Assembly: GCA_035934235.1 (NCBI GenBank)
Contig: DASYYB010000020.1
Coordinates: forward strand, 1-64,000
Source: REEB95 sp035934235
Lineage (GTDB): Bacteria; Pseudomonadota; Alphaproteobacteria; ATCC43930; CGMCC-115725
Length of the DNA stretch: 64,000 nucleotides
Reading direction: 5' to 3'
Positions 34,203 through 43,039 of the stretch are shown piece after piece (position 1 is the first letter of the stretch; the number at the start of each line of letters is the position of its first letter). The position numbers and the translations under genes were made by a program. The notes under the pieces were generated by a model. It was not told the origin of the DNA, made no database searches, and saw nothing but the letters and a program-made list of their open reading frames with translations.

Positions 34203-37145
34203 TTATTCTCCTGTCGAATTCCAACTCACGCTGCCGCCGACGTCGGCGCCGGTGTGGTCGAAGACGTGAATCGTGCAGCCCGCGGTGGTGACGGACGCGG
34301 CGGTCGCCGTCAGCGCGCTCGACCCCAACGGCGTCACCTGCACGTTGGGCGGCAGGTGATAGGGCGACGGAAAGACGATGGATGTTCCGCCGGCGGCGAT
34401 CGTCACGCTGGCGGCGGAGTTTTCGATCTTGGGCGCGCGGTCGGCGACCAGCTCGAAACCCGTGAGACACGCGACCGAACCGGCGACGTTGGTCAACACC
34501 GCCTCGCCGCGCAGATAGCGCATCGCCACGGTGCCGATCGTCCAGGCGGTGAAGGCACCGGAATCCGATGCGCCGGTGAGCCAGGTGTCGATGGCGAGAC
34601 CGGCTTCGGGCGTGCCGCTCTGGCCGCGGCCAAGCGTCATCGCGATATTTGCCCAGACGCGTAGCTCGTCATCGAAGCCGGTGTCGGCAGCCGATGTCGC
34701 GAAGCTCGATGTCGCCACCGGATAGGGAACAAAGCGCTCGAACAGGTCCGCGTTGGTATGCGCGCTCGCGAGCTTGGTCGAATCCGGCACCAGCACGCCG
34801 GTCCAATGTGGCACGAAGCCCGCGAGCGTGCCGGACCAGAACGGCGCGGCCTGCTCGTCCAAAATCACGGGGTTGGGGTTCGTCACGACAAGATCGACGG
34901 TCGCGGGCGTCGGCGAAAATTGATCGGCAACGTCGCGGGCGCGGATATAGAAGGTCCAGGTGCCAGGCGGCACAGCGGCGTTGGTCATCTCGGTGCCGCG
35001 CGCGCTTTCGGTCAAAAAGGTCGCGGACGCAATCGAGCCGCCTTGCGGGCCGTAGAGGATGTCGTAGCCCTTGAGGGCGAAATCCTGCACCTCGTTCCAT
35101 TTGAAGACGACGGCACCTCCCGTTTGTTGTGCGGAGAATCCGGTGACGTTGGCGGGCGGCGGCGGACCGGCGATGGTGTGCGTGTAATCCGTGACCGCGG
35201 CGAGCGACTGCAAGCCGCCGCCATAGAGATTGAACGACACCAGCTTGATGTGGACGGTGGCGCCGATCTGGCTCTTGTCGTAGGGCAGCGAAAAGATCGC
35301 GTCGTCGAGACGCGCAAAACCCGCGCCGGCAGCGTGCGCCGCGATCGCGGAGCCGTAAAGGCCACGCCTTATATAAGTGCCGAGGCTGTAGCGGTTGGCG
35401 CCGGTGAGGGTCGCGGCCTCGTACGACACAAACTCGCCATCGACCCAACACAAAGTGTGGCCAAGGTCCGCATCCTGTTGCGTGCCTGAAAGGAGTGCGC
35501 CATTCGATTCCGACAGGTCGAACGCGAGCGTGTCGACCGTGTCGGGATCACCGCCGGCGGGAAACGAAGCGGTGAGCACGCCCATGCGCGAGGGTCCGTT
35601 CTTGCGGCCGGCGAGCTTGTAGGTCGAACCGTCGCTCGAAATGTAGACGTCGCAGCCGCCCCAATTCGCGCCGCCCGCCGTGGCGAGCCAGACTTCGAGG
35701 CCGGACGACGCGATCTGCACCGGCGCTTCGAAGACGATCGGCGCCAGCGCATTGCCGGGGTCGGCGTTGTAATTGACGCTGTAGCCGGCGCCCTGCTGAA
35801 ACGAATAGAGCGCCGCCGAGCCGGTGCCGGCGAGGTAATCCTCGGCCGCGACCAGCAACGTGCCGTCGTCGTTCTCGGTGATCTCCGTGATGCGCACCCA
35901 TTGGCGCGACAGGCCCAGCCGCGCGTCGGTCAGCGTCACGATGTCCATCGGATCCAAGAGGATGTAACGCTGATCGAGCGTGAACTGGTACGCGTTGCGG
36001 ATCGCCTGGCGCTGGAGCAGCAGCTGCGCCGACAGCCGCGCGGCGGCGGCATCGGCGAAAAGATGCGCCTGACGCGTCTGGTCAAAGCGCAGGCCGTAAA
36101 CGTCGATCATCGCCTGGTCCGAGGCTTCGACGATGGCGGTGTTGTACCGGTTGGCGCGGTCGAGATATTCGACCTTGATGTCATTGAGCGCGTCGGACGG
36201 CCGCTTGCGCGTCACCAGCACCGGATCGCTGTTCATCGAACTCGACGCGCCGCTGGCGTTGACGTTGGCCAGAAAGTCGTCGTCGGTCAGGTCGTAGAGC
36301 GGCGCGGCGGGCGGCGTGTAACTCTTGCCGTTGCCCGCAATCGCGGCGTCGCCATACGGCACCAGGATAAGTGTGCCGGAAGACCAAACGAACGCGCTGT
36401 TGGTGTAGGTGGCGATGTCGTCCAACAGCTTCGATGCCGACGCGGCTTCGGTATAAGCCGGCGAAATCAGCAAGCCGGCCGACAACGCATAAGACTGATA
36501 GGTCGAGAGATCGCCCAGGCGTGCCGCCGGAAAGCCGGCGCCATAGCGCGGATTGGTCAAGAGATCGGCGACCACCAGCGACGGATCGGCATCGGGCGCG
36601 CCAGCAACAGAGCCAACGTTAAATCCCGCGACCTCGAAATTGTTGTTCGGCAGCTGGCCCTGGCCATCGAGTGCATAGGGCGCGCCCGCGGCATAGGCCG
36701 TGCCGCTGTAGCCGAGCGCCTGGCTTGGATGGTTGGTCGAAAGATAGCCCCACGGCGCCTGGCCGAGCGCGCCGGTGAACACCGACAGGCCGAGCGCGGC
36801 CGGCGTCGTCACTTCTTTCGAGGCCCAAGCTTGGCCCAGACCCTGGATCGGCCCCTCGCACAGGCCGAGCATCACCGCGGCAGTATAGGTGTAGGTCGTC
36901 GCGCCGCCGCCACCGCCCTTGCCGCCCGAACCGCCGGTGACGCCGCCCTTGCCCGACGACGGCGGCGACGATTGATGCGCGATCGCCTGGAAATCGCCGT
37001 ACCAGATCAGGTTGGGCCCGAGCCGCGTCGTGCCGTAGACGATCGGGATGACCTTGCCATAGGCCGAGGTCTGGATCTGAAGGCCCGAGACAGCAGGATG
37101 CTGCTTCGCCTGTATCTTCGCGGGCGAGGAAAAAAGTCCGGCCAT
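34203..37145 (-). CDS. Phage tail hub/baseplate protein (GTA gp15-like)
   Basis: The 980-residue product begins with a typical hub N-terminus (SGLQIQTSAYGKVIPIVYGT), a Gly-rich linker, and the long phage-tail domain (FVWSSGTLILVPYGD, YIRRGLYGS, FSLPYDKSQIG). A fibronectin-III-like stretch (VVFKWNEVQDFALKGYDILY) lies near residue 730. Compared with Rhodobacter GTA gp15 (about 1300 residues) no TIM-barrel glycosidase domain is evident. It follows the NlpC/P60 gene, as gp15 follows gp14. Confidence 0.88.
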   Translation of the reverse strand: MAGLFSSPAKIQAKQHPAVSGLQIQTSAYGKVIPIVYGTTRLGPNLIWYGDFQAIAHQSSPPSSGKGGVTGGSGGKGGGGGATTYTYTAAVMLGLCEGPIQGLGQAWASKEVTTPAALGLSVFTGALGQAPWGYLSTNHPSQALGYSGTAYAAGAPYALDGQGQLPNNNFEVAGFNVGSVAGAPDADPSLVVADLLTNPRYGAGFPAARLGDLSTYQSYALSAGLLISPAYTEAASASKLLDDIATYTNSAFVWSSGTLILVPYGDAAIAGNGKSYTPPAAPLYDLTDDDFLANVNASGASSSMNSDPVLVTRKRPSDALNDIKVEYLDRANRYNTAIVEASDQAMIDVYGLRFDQTRQAHLFADAAAARLSAQLLLQRQAIRNAYQFTLDQRYILLDPMDIVTLTDARLGLSRQWVRITEITENDDGTLLVAAEDYLAGTGSAALYSFQQGAGYSVNYNADPGNALAPIVFEAPVQIASSGLEVWLATAGGANWGGCDVYISSDGSTYKLAGRKNGPSRMGVLTASFPAGGDPDTVDTLAFDLSESNGALLSGTQQDADLGHTLCWVDGEFVSYEAATLTGANRYSLGTYIRRGLYGSAIAAHAAGAGFARLDDAIFSLPYDKSQIGATVHIKLVSFNLYGGGLQSLAAVTDYTHTIAGPPPPANVTGFSAQQTGGAVVFKWNEVQDFALKGYDILYGPQGGSIASATFLTESARGTEMTNAAVPPGTWTFYIRARDVADQFSPTPATVDLVVTNPNPVILDEQAAPFWSGTLAGFVPHWTGVLVPDSTKLASAHTNADLFERFVPYPVATSSFATSAADTGFDDELRVWANIAMTLGRGQSGTPEAGLAIDTWLTGASDSGAFTAWTIGTVAMRYLRGEAVLTNVAGSVACLTGFELVADRAPKIENSAASVTIAAGGTSIVFPSPYHLPPNVQVTPLGSSALTATAASVTTAGCTIHVFDHTGADVGGSVSWNSTGE

Positions 37146-37152
37146 GGTTGGA

Positions 37153-37635
37153 TCAGTGCGTGCGCGACCACGATTTAAGCGTGAAGAACTTGACCGGCCG
37201 GAGCTTGGCCCGCGCGTCCCTGCCCTCGCCGATACGCGACAGCCACTCGGCCTTGTCCGCATCCTCGAGCACGCAGCCGCGACCGAGATAGGCATGGATC
37301 ACGACCGGCCACGCGACGACGATCGCGCCGTGCGAGAAGCAACGGCCGAAACGCCAGAGTGCGATGTCGCCGGGTAAGGGTGGCGCGGCGATCTCGATCG
37401 CGTGATCGAGCAGCACGCCGAGATAGCGCTCGGCGTCGCGATGCAGGTGCCAGTCGGGCGGATAGTGCGGAATGGCGAGAGGCGCGACGAGGCCGGCCTC
37501 GGCATAGACTTCGGCCAAGAGCATGGCGCAATCGACGCCGGCGCCCTTGACGCGACCTCTGTGGTGATATGGCGTGCGCAGCCATTCGCGCGCACAGCGG
37601 ATTACGGCTGCGCGGCCGGTCGCGATTGAGGGCAT
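37153..37635 (-). CDS. NlpC/P60 family tail peptidase (GTA gp14-like)
   Basis: A 160-residue cysteine peptidase: VDCAMLLAEVY supplies the catalytic Cys, and SHGAIVVA the His. It is predicted to cut cell-wall peptide stems during DNA delivery. In GTA clusters it sits directly after the DUF2163 gene; here a 1.4-kb plus-strand group of host-type genes separates them. Confidence 0.9.
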   Translation of the reverse strand: MPSIATGRAAVIRCAREWLRTPYHHRGRVKGAGVDCAMLLAEVYAEAGLVAPLAIPHYPPDWHLHRDAERYLGVLLDHAIEIAAPPLPGDIALWRFGRCFSHGAIVVAWPVVIHAYLGRGCVLEDADKAEWLSRIGEGRDARAKLRPVKFFTLKSWSRTH

Positions 37636-37818
37636 CGAGGCTATCCTTGCAATCTGGCGGCCAAGCGCCTATTTGTGGTCTTATCGACTCGTTGTGGGTC
37701 CTCGGCACGCTGCCTTCGCTCCACAGAGCGCCGGACCTGCATTCCGACCCTTCACCGATGTCCGATCCGCCGCGCGATCCCGCCCGGCGGCACCACTTGC
37801 GACATGGAAAACGACCCT

Positions 37819-38028
37819 ATGACGATCGGCACCGTGAAATGGTTCAACGCCCAAAAGGGCTTCGGCTTCATCCAGCCGGATGACGGCGGTAAGGATGTGT
37901 TCGTGCACATCTCGGCCGTCGAGCGCTCGGGCATCGGCAATCTGCACGAAGGCCAGAAGGTCAGCTTCGACGTCGAGAGCGACGGCCGCAGCGGCAAGAG
38001 CTCGGCAACCAATCTGAAATCGGCTTGA
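37819..38028 (+). CDS. Cold-shock protein
   Basis: A 69-residue CspA-family OB-fold protein: GTVKWFNAQKGFGFIQPDDG (RNP1 motif KGFGFI) and DVFVHISAVER (RNP2 motif VFVHI). It is an RNA chaperone. An upstream ATG would add four residues (MENDP). It is followed by infA after a GC hairpin, a pairing seen in other alphaproteobacteria. Confidence 0.95.
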   Translation: MTIGTVKWFNAQKGFGFIQPDDGGKDVFVHISAVERSGIGNLHEGQKVSFDVESDGRSGKSSATNLKSA

Positions 38029-38037
38029 CGGCGGAAC

Positions 38038-38057
38038 GGGGCGGCTTCGGCCGCCCC
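38038..38057 (+). terminator. Hairpin between csp and infA (attenuator or terminator)
   Basis: GGGGCGGC-TTCG-GCCGCCCC is a very stable tetraloop hairpin followed by TTCTC. The weak T run suggests partial termination, giving more csp than infA transcript. Confidence 0.6.
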
Positions 38058-38078
38058 TTCTCGTCACGGAGCAAGCGC

Positions 38079-38354
38079 ATGACCAAGGAAGGTCTGATCG
38101 AGTTCGACGGCGTCATCACCGAGGTGCTGCCCGACGCGCGGTTTCGCGTGAAGCTCGACAACGACCACGAGACGCTTGCCTATACCGCCGGCCGCATGAA
38201 GAAGGCGCGCATCCGCGTCCTCGCCGGCGACCGCGTCACCATCGAGATGACGCCCTACGATCTCACCAAGGGCCGCATCATCTTCCGCCACAAGGACGAG
38301 CGCGCCGCGGCGGCCAATCCGAACGCGCGCCGGCAGCAATTCCGCCGGCGTTAG
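38079..38354 (+). CDS. infA: Translation initiation factor IF-1 with C-terminal extension
   Basis: Residues 1-72 match IF-1 nearly throughout: IEFDGVITEVLPDARFRVKL, RIRVLAGDRVTIEMTPYDLT, KGRIIFRHK. The protein then runs about 19 residues further as an Ala/Arg-rich tail (ends QQFRRR) that standard IF-1 of 72 residues lacks. IF-1 binds the 30S A site during initiation. The DNA for this tail is repeated 0.7 kb downstream after the HdeD gene. Confidence 0.93.
   Translation: MTKEGLIEFDGVITEVLPDARFRVKLDNDHETLAYTAGRMKKARIRVLAGDRVTIEMTPYDLTKGRIIFRHKDERAAAANPNARRQQFRRR
38315..38352 (+). repeat. 38-bp direct repeat, copy 1 (inside infA 3' end)
   Basis: The segment from CAATCCGAACGCGC to GCCGGCGTT is found again at 39027-39064 with one difference by eye. 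Copy 1 codes for the last residues of IF-1; copy 2 lies after the HdeD gene. The two copies flank the hdeD gene. Confidence 0.9.
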
Positions 38355-38453
38355 CCGGCTTCGCTCGGCAGGCCTGTCAATCGGCCTGCTTCGAGAAATG
38401 AATTCAAAAAGCCTGTATTATTAGAACGCGGCGAGGACCGCGGGAGGGCCGTC

Positions 38454-39011
38454 ATGTCGATCACGGATGCAAGCAGGGTACTGCGCGCGCACTGGGTCGC
38501 CTATCTGATCGAGGGCATCGTGCTGGTGATCCTCGGCGCGGCGGCGATCCTCGTGCCGCCCTTGGCCACTTTCGTGGTGGCGATATTCCTGGGCTGGCTC
38601 TTTCTCATCAGCGGAATTCTCGGCCTGATCACGACCTTCTGGATGAAACACGCTCCGGGGTTTTGGTGGTCGCTGCTCTCGGCGGCGCTCGGCATCGCCG
38701 TCGGATTGCTCTTGATCAGCCGCCCGGTGAGCGGCGCGATTTCGCTCACGCTGGTGTTGATCGTGTTCTTCGTCATCGAGGGCATCTTCTCGATCATGTT
38801 CGCGCTCGAACATAAACGCGCCCTGTCAGGACGCTGGGGCTGGCTGGTGCTGAACGGCGTCATCGATCTGTTCTTGGCCGCGATCATCTTCGCCGGACTG
38901 CCCGGCACGGCGGCCTGGGCGCTCGGTCTACTGGTCGGGATCGATCTGGTGTTCGGTGGAATGGCACTGATCACGATGTCGCTTCACGCCCGCGGAAGTG
39001 TGCCGGCCTAG
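38454..39011 (+). CDS. HdeD family acid-resistance-type membrane protein (DUF308)
   Basis: A 185-residue protein with six membrane helices in three repeated pairs, beginning RAHWVAYLIEGIVLVILGAA. The repeated helix pairs with LxxG-type turns are typical of the HdeD/DUF308 family. The physiological role outside E. coli acid stress is unclear. It lies between the two copies of the infA 3'-end repeat. Confidence 0.88.
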   Translation: MSITDASRVLRAHWVAYLIEGIVLVILGAAAILVPPLATFVVAIFLGWLFLISGILGLITTFWMKHAPGFWWSLLSAALGIAVGLLLISRPVSGAISLTLVLIVFFVIEGIFSIMFALEHKRALSGRWGWLVLNGVIDLFLAAIIFAGLPGTAAWALGLLVGIDLVFGGMALITMSLHARGSVPA

Positions 39012-39026
39012 CTAGGCGACGGCGGG

Positions 39027-39064
39027 CAATCCGAACGCGCGCCGGCGGCAATTCCGCCGGCGTT
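39027..39064 (+). repeat. 38-bp direct repeat, copy 2 (duplicate of infA 3' end)
   Basis: This copy is noncoding. It ends 5 bases before the stop of the DUF2163 tail gene on the other strand. It matches the end of infA with one mismatch, so it marks the edge of the inserted or duplicated segment. Confidence 0.9.
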
Positions 39065-39069
39065 GATCC

Positions 39070-39960
39070 TCACACCGCCGTCTCGGGCGTCGGCACGTAG
39101 GGGAAGCCGCGGAAGCGCGCGGTGTTGGCGAACTTGGGACAGCCGCCCGAGTCCAGCGTCTTGTCGCAGCCGGGATAGATCTGAAACGCGTCGCCCGTTG
39201 CCGGCGCGACCGGAAACGGCGCGATCAGGCTGACCGTGCCGGGCGCGCCGCCACTGCCCGCCACCCACGTCTTGATGCCGCGCGACAGGCCGGCGTTGGC
39301 GCCGGCGGTGAACGAAATCTTGCCCTGATCGAACCAACCGGTGGCCTGGGCCAGCGACGCGAGCACGACGCCGGCGCTCGAACCCGCAGCGGCCGCGCCG
39401 CCGACAGCGTAGCTCGCCAGGTTCACGCCGCACGAGGCATCACCCAGCATGTTGACGCAGCCGGCCTGCCACAGATTGCGCGGCAGGTTGAGATTCAGCA
39501 ATTCCAGGTGCGAGTTGACGGTGAAGGTCGCGAGCGACCGGCCGCAATCGATCTCGGCGACGCGGCCGGCAAACAGGATCACGGTGCCGGCCGAGGTGTC
39601 GCCGTATTGCGGCATGAAGGCGCGTTCCAGCGTGAGCTCGGCGCCGTCGAAGAGGCCGGCGAGCACCGCCGACAGGAACGGCGCGCCCAGCACGGACGCC
39701 GTGCCAGGCAGCACGTCGAAGACGAGCTGATCGACTTCGACGCCGACTTTCCAGTGGCACTTGGCCTTGTTGTCTTTGCGATCGAAATACGGGCCCGTCG
39801 ATCCCCCTGCGGGGTAAAGGAATCCGTTCGCCGTTATGTCGCGATCGCCGGCGCAGTAGCGGAGAACACCGCCGCCGACGAGAGCAAAGGTGTAGAGATC
39901 GGCCGCGTAGAATTGGCGCGTCGCGAGCAGCGATTTGAGCACGGACGATGCGGGTTTCAT
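39070..39960 (-). CDS. Phage tail protein, DUF2163 (GTA gp13-like)
   Basis: A 296-residue tail-tip protein starting SSVLKSLLATRQFYAADLYT. The DUF2163 parts are visible: DITANGFLYPAGG, DQLVFDVLPG and the C-terminal Cys-rich end PGCDKTLDSGGCPKFANTAR with the FRGFPYVP terminus that is characteristic of the family. In GTA it forms a baseplate ring between gp12 and gp15. Confidence 0.92.
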   Translation of the reverse strand: MKPASSVLKSLLATRQFYAADLYTFALVGGGVLRYCAGDRDITANGFLYPAGGSTGPYFDRKDNKAKCHWKVGVEVDQLVFDVLPGTASVLGAPFLSAVLAGLFDGAELTLERAFMPQYGDTSAGTVILFAGRVAEIDCGRSLATFTVNSHLELLNLNLPRNLWQAGCVNMLGDASCGVNLASYAVGGAAAAGSSAGVVLASLAQATGWFDQGKISFTAGANAGLSRGIKTWVAGSGGAPGTVSLIAPFPVAPATGDAFQIYPGCDKTLDSGGCPKFANTARFRGFPYVPTPETAV

Positions 39961-40033
39961 CTTTTGTCCGCGCGCGGCCGCCGCCTGCCCAACCCCGACC
40001 GCGCGCGTAAGAGTATGAGAGGCGAGCGCTGCA

Positions 40034-40630
40034 TTATTTGAGTGAAACAAAAGCCAGCTTCTGGGCGCGATAGAGCGTCGCCATGAATTTCTCGAAATCG
40101 ACGGTGTCCTCGGCGAAGCGGCAGCGGAACCAGTACGAGAAATCCGCAGCGATCGCCGCACCCGATGCCGGCGCGGCGATGAACGTCAACAGGCCGGTTG
40201 TCGGATCGACGCTGTAGCTCGACGGCGATTGCGCGACGCCGGCGAGGGTGACCGCGCTGACCACGTTCGGCGCCAGAACGGGCTCGATGAAGCCGCCGAA
40301 GGCGCGGACAAGCTGGAACGAAGTCGTCGCGCCATTGCCGGCGCCGATCTCCTGGCCGGTCACCGTATTGTCGTCGGCGTCGGCATAGAGAAAGGTGCCG
40401 AAGGCGCCCTGGCATTGGTTGAAAAAGCCGGCGAGCGATTGGAATTCGGCGGCGGACGGTGTGGCGCGCAGAAAATCGAAGGTCAGCTCCCAATGCCAAG
40501 CCGGATAGGACCAGTCGGCGAGGCGCGTCTCCTTGCCGGAGATCGCCTGCTGCGCGCGCGTCTTCCAGACAGGCGCGCGCTTCACCGACCAGCCGAGGCC
40601 GGCGAGCGCAGGAAAAACCGGTTCGGTCAT
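40034..40630 (-). CDS. Phage distal tail protein, DUF2460 (GTA gp12-like)
   Basis: A 198-residue protein with the DUF2460 beginning VFPALAGLGWSVKRAPVWKT, the LTFDFLRA segment, GFFNQCQGAFGTFLYADADD and the FRCRFAEDTVDFEKFM end. It forms the distal tail ring. It starts one base after the tape-measure stop. Confidence 0.93.
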   Translation of the reverse strand: MTEPVFPALAGLGWSVKRAPVWKTRAQQAISGKETRLADWSYPAWHWELTFDFLRATPSAAEFQSLAGFFNQCQGAFGTFLYADADDNTVTGQEIGAGNGATTSFQLVRAFGGFIEPVLAPNVVSAVTLAGVAQSPSSYSVDPTTGLLTFIAAPASGAAIAADFSYWFRCRFAEDTVDFEKFMATLYRAQKLAFVSLK

Positions 40631-40631
40631 G

Positions 40632-41669
40632 TCAGCCGTTGAGCGCCGGCGTCAGGCTGGAATTGAAGTTGCGCAGCTCGGTCGCGAGGCCCTTGGCGAT
40701 GGCGCGCATGTTGTTCTTCAGAAACTGCGCGCCAGTTTGGGTGTCGATCGCGCTCACCAACGGACCGTGGATGTGGATGTCGCCGCCGGCGCCGTTCGCC
40801 ACCGCGCTGCCGGAAAAGAAATCGCGCATCGGATTGGCGACCGACGCCGGTATGACGCTCTCTTCCGGATGGAGTACGGACAGGATCGTGCCCGGCACAT
40901 CCCACATGCCGCCTTCGGCCGAGGCGATGCCGCCGCCCATGCCGGCGGCCCAGCCCATCGTTGCGGCATAGGTCGCAGCGGCGACTTCGGGCGCCAGCTC
41001 CGGCCCGACGATGGGAATCGCGGATGTCGCGGCCATCGCGCCAGCGGCAGCGACCGCGGCGTCGATCTCGATCTGGGCGAAGCCGCGCGCGACCATGGTG
41101 GCGAGACCGGCTGCAGCGGTCGCCGCTTGCGTGGCGGCGCGCGTCGTTTCGCCGGCGTCGGTCGCGGCGGTCTTGCCGGTTTCGAGACCGAGCCAGCGCG
41201 CGAGCTGTTCCGCGATCATCACCAGGAAACCGCCCTGCGACGCGTTCTCGGTGGCCGCACGCGCCGCCGCGCCCTGCTGCGTCGCCGTGGTTTTCACCAG
41301 CTCGGTTGCGGCCCAGTTCTCGGCGAGCTTGAGCGTGTTGCCGACTTCCTCGGTGACGATGCTCTGGCCGATGCGCGCGACCGCCTTCTGCCAGGTGGTG
41401 GTGCCAAGGATCATGCCGGCGATCGACTGATTGAAGGCGGCGCCGATCGGCCGGAACGTGGCGAGCCACGAAGCGGCGAGCTTTTGCTGCTGCTTGGTGA
41501 GCTGATCGGCGCCGGCGGCGAAGCTTTTGCCCATGCCGTCGGTGCCCGATTGCGCGCTGGCGCGGATACGACCGAAGGTTGCATCGGCCGCGGCGCTCGC
41601 CTGCGCCATGCCATCGCTAAAATCCGAGATATCGGCGGCGACGCCGACGGTGATCTGATCATCGGCCAT
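40632..41669 (-). CDS. Phage tail tape measure protein (short)
   Basis: A 345-residue, Ala-rich, mostly helical protein (SDGMAQASAAADATFGRI) with a hydrophobic mid-section and a C-terminal MWDVPGTILSVLHPEESVIP motif of the kind found in short GTA/lambda-like tape measures. Its length sets tail length, so a short tail is expected. It precedes DUF2460 and DUF2163 in GTA order. Confidence 0.85.
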   Translation of the reverse strand: MADDQITVGVAADISDFSDGMAQASAAADATFGRIRASAQSGTDGMGKSFAAGADQLTKQQQKLAASWLATFRPIGAAFNQSIAGMILGTTTWQKAVARIGQSIVTEEVGNTLKLAENWAATELVKTTATQQGAAARAATENASQGGFLVMIAEQLARWLGLETGKTAATDAGETTRAATQAATAAAGLATMVARGFAQIEIDAAVAAAGAMAATSAIPIVGPELAPEVAAATYAATMGWAAGMGGGIASAEGGMWDVPGTILSVLHPEESVIPASVANPMRDFFSGSAVANGAGGDIHIHGPLVSAIDTQTGAQFLKNNMRAIAKGLATELRNFNSSLTPALNG

Positions 41670-41695
41670 AATGTTATCCTTGCAGCAATCGGCGA

Positions 41696-42658
41696 ATGGT
41701 TGGTGCTAGGCTACAAACGGCCGGGTCCGCTTACCGGCGAACCGAGGAAACGATTCAAACCATCGGGCAACTTCGCGCCGCGCCGCGCCAGGCGCGTCAC
41801 CTGGCCGAAGCCGCGGCATTGTTCGCGGTCCTGGCGGCGTTCGGCGCGCTGCCGATCGACTGGGCGTCGGCGATCGGCGGCTGGCTCGGCCGCACGGTCG
41901 GTCCGCGGCTCGGCATCTCGCGGCGCGCCTTCAAGAATCTCCGCCGCGCCCTGCCCGGCAACAGCGACGACGAAAACCGGCGGATCGTTCTTGGCATGTG
42001 GGACAATCTCGGCCGGTCGGTCGCCGAGTTTCCGCATCTCGAGGCGATCTGCGCCGCCGGGTCGAAGCGGGTCGAGATCGTCAACGGCGAGGAAGTCGCC
42101 AGCTTACGCGATGCGGGCCAGCCGGTGATCCTGTTCGGCGGTCATTTCGCCAACTGGGAGGTCGGACCGTCGACCATCCATCGCCTGTTTGGTCCATCGC
42201 TGCTATCAGTCTTTCGGGCATCGAACAATCCATGGGCCGACCGCGTGCTGCGCCGCCGGATGCGGACGCGCCGCGCCGTTGCCAAAGGCGCCGACGGCGG
42301 CCGCGACCTGCTGCGTCACCTGCGCCAGGGCGGGCACGTCGCCATGCTGGTCGATCAGAAGATGAACGACGGCATCGCGGTGCCGTTCTTCGGCCACGAA
42401 GCCATGACCGCGCCGGCGATCGCCCGGCTCGCCTTGCGCTTCAACTGTCCGATCGTGCCGGTGCGGGTCGAGCGCCTGAACGGCACCCGCTTCCGCTTCA
42501 CCGTGCTACCGCGGATCGAACTGGCCGATATGCGCGACACCGCCGACAACGTGCGGGCGACGCTGACGCGCATCACCGCGGTGATCGAAGACTGGATCGT
42601 GGCGCGGCCCGAGCAGTGGCTGTGGCTCCACCGGCGCTGGCCGCGCGAGGCCGCCTAA
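41696..42658 (+). CDS. Lipid A biosynthesis acyltransferase (LpxL/HtrB family)
   Basis: The product is about 320 residues with an N-terminal membrane helix (AALFAVLAAFGALPIDWASA), the catalytic FGGHFANWEV motif (H-x4-E type), VDQKMNDGIAVPFFG and a final QWLWLHRRWPREA typical of the family. It transfers a secondary acyl chain to lipid A. It is plus-strand, inserted between the tail chaperone genes and the tape measure gene. The N-terminal start is uncertain. Confidence 0.88.
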   Translation: MVGARLQTAGSAYRRTEETIQTIGQLRAAPRQARHLAEAAALFAVLAAFGALPIDWASAIGGWLGRTVGPRLGISRRAFKNLRRALPGNSDDENRRIVLGMWDNLGRSVAEFPHLEAICAAGSKRVEIVNGEEVASLRDAGQPVILFGGHFANWEVGPSTIHRLFGPSLLSVFRASNNPWADRVLRRRMRTRRAVAKGADGGRDLLRHLRQGGHVAMLVDQKMNDGIAVPFFGHEAMTAPAIARLALRFNCPIVPVRVERLNGTRFRFTVLPRIELADMRDTADNVRATLTRITAVIEDWIVARPEQWLWLHRRWPREAA

Positions 42659-42772
42659 GCCTTCAAGATTGGCGCGCACGCCAACGCCCACGATAATTTG
42701 ATCGTCCGTCCTCTCATGCCCTGCGGGCCGCGGGTGTAAAGTGGTTACGCGCTTTTGAAACGGAGCGCGCCA

Positions 42773-43027
42773 ATGAAACTTCGGTTGTTCGCGCTATGCT
42801 GCGGCCTCGTCTTGCTAGCCGGATGCGGCAGCGCGTGGGTGAAGCCGGGCGCGAGCCAGCAACAGTTCGGCGAAGACAGGTCGGAGTGCCTTAAGGAGGC
42901 CGAGCGGCCTGGCGGATCGGTGTTCATAAATCCCTTCACCGGCGTATTTGGCCAGGAGGGGCACACCGACAGCCGCCTCTATAACGCTTGTATGCGCGAA
43001 CTTGGCTGGTCGTCGAGCGACGGCTAA
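42773..43027 (+). CDS. Small lipoprotein, unknown
   Basis: An 84-residue protein with signal peptide and lipobox VLLAGC at residues 15-20, followed by WVKPGASQQQFGEDRSECLK and a second Cys pair partner (YNACMRELGW). The spaced Cys resemble small envelope lipoproteins of alphaproteobacteria. It follows the LpxL-like gene on the same strand. Confidence 0.75.
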   Translation: MKLRLFALCCGLVLLAGCGSAWVKPGASQQQFGEDRSECLKEAERPGGSVFINPFTGVFGQEGHTDSRLYNACMRELGWSSSDG

Positions 43028-43039
43028 TTCGGACTGAGC

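Noticed and set aside
35901..37178. A 425-codon plus-strand frame opposite the tail hub
   Set aside because: Antisense shadow; composition and lack of motifs argue against a gene.
38369..38390. GCAGGCC/GGCCTGC hairpin after infA as a terminator
   Set aside because: Short stem and no T-run; could be chance in GC-rich DNA.
40533..42128. A 531-codon plus-strand frame over DUF2460, tape measure and the acyltransferase start
   Set aside because: Covers three supported genes in a wrong frame; no recognisable sequence.
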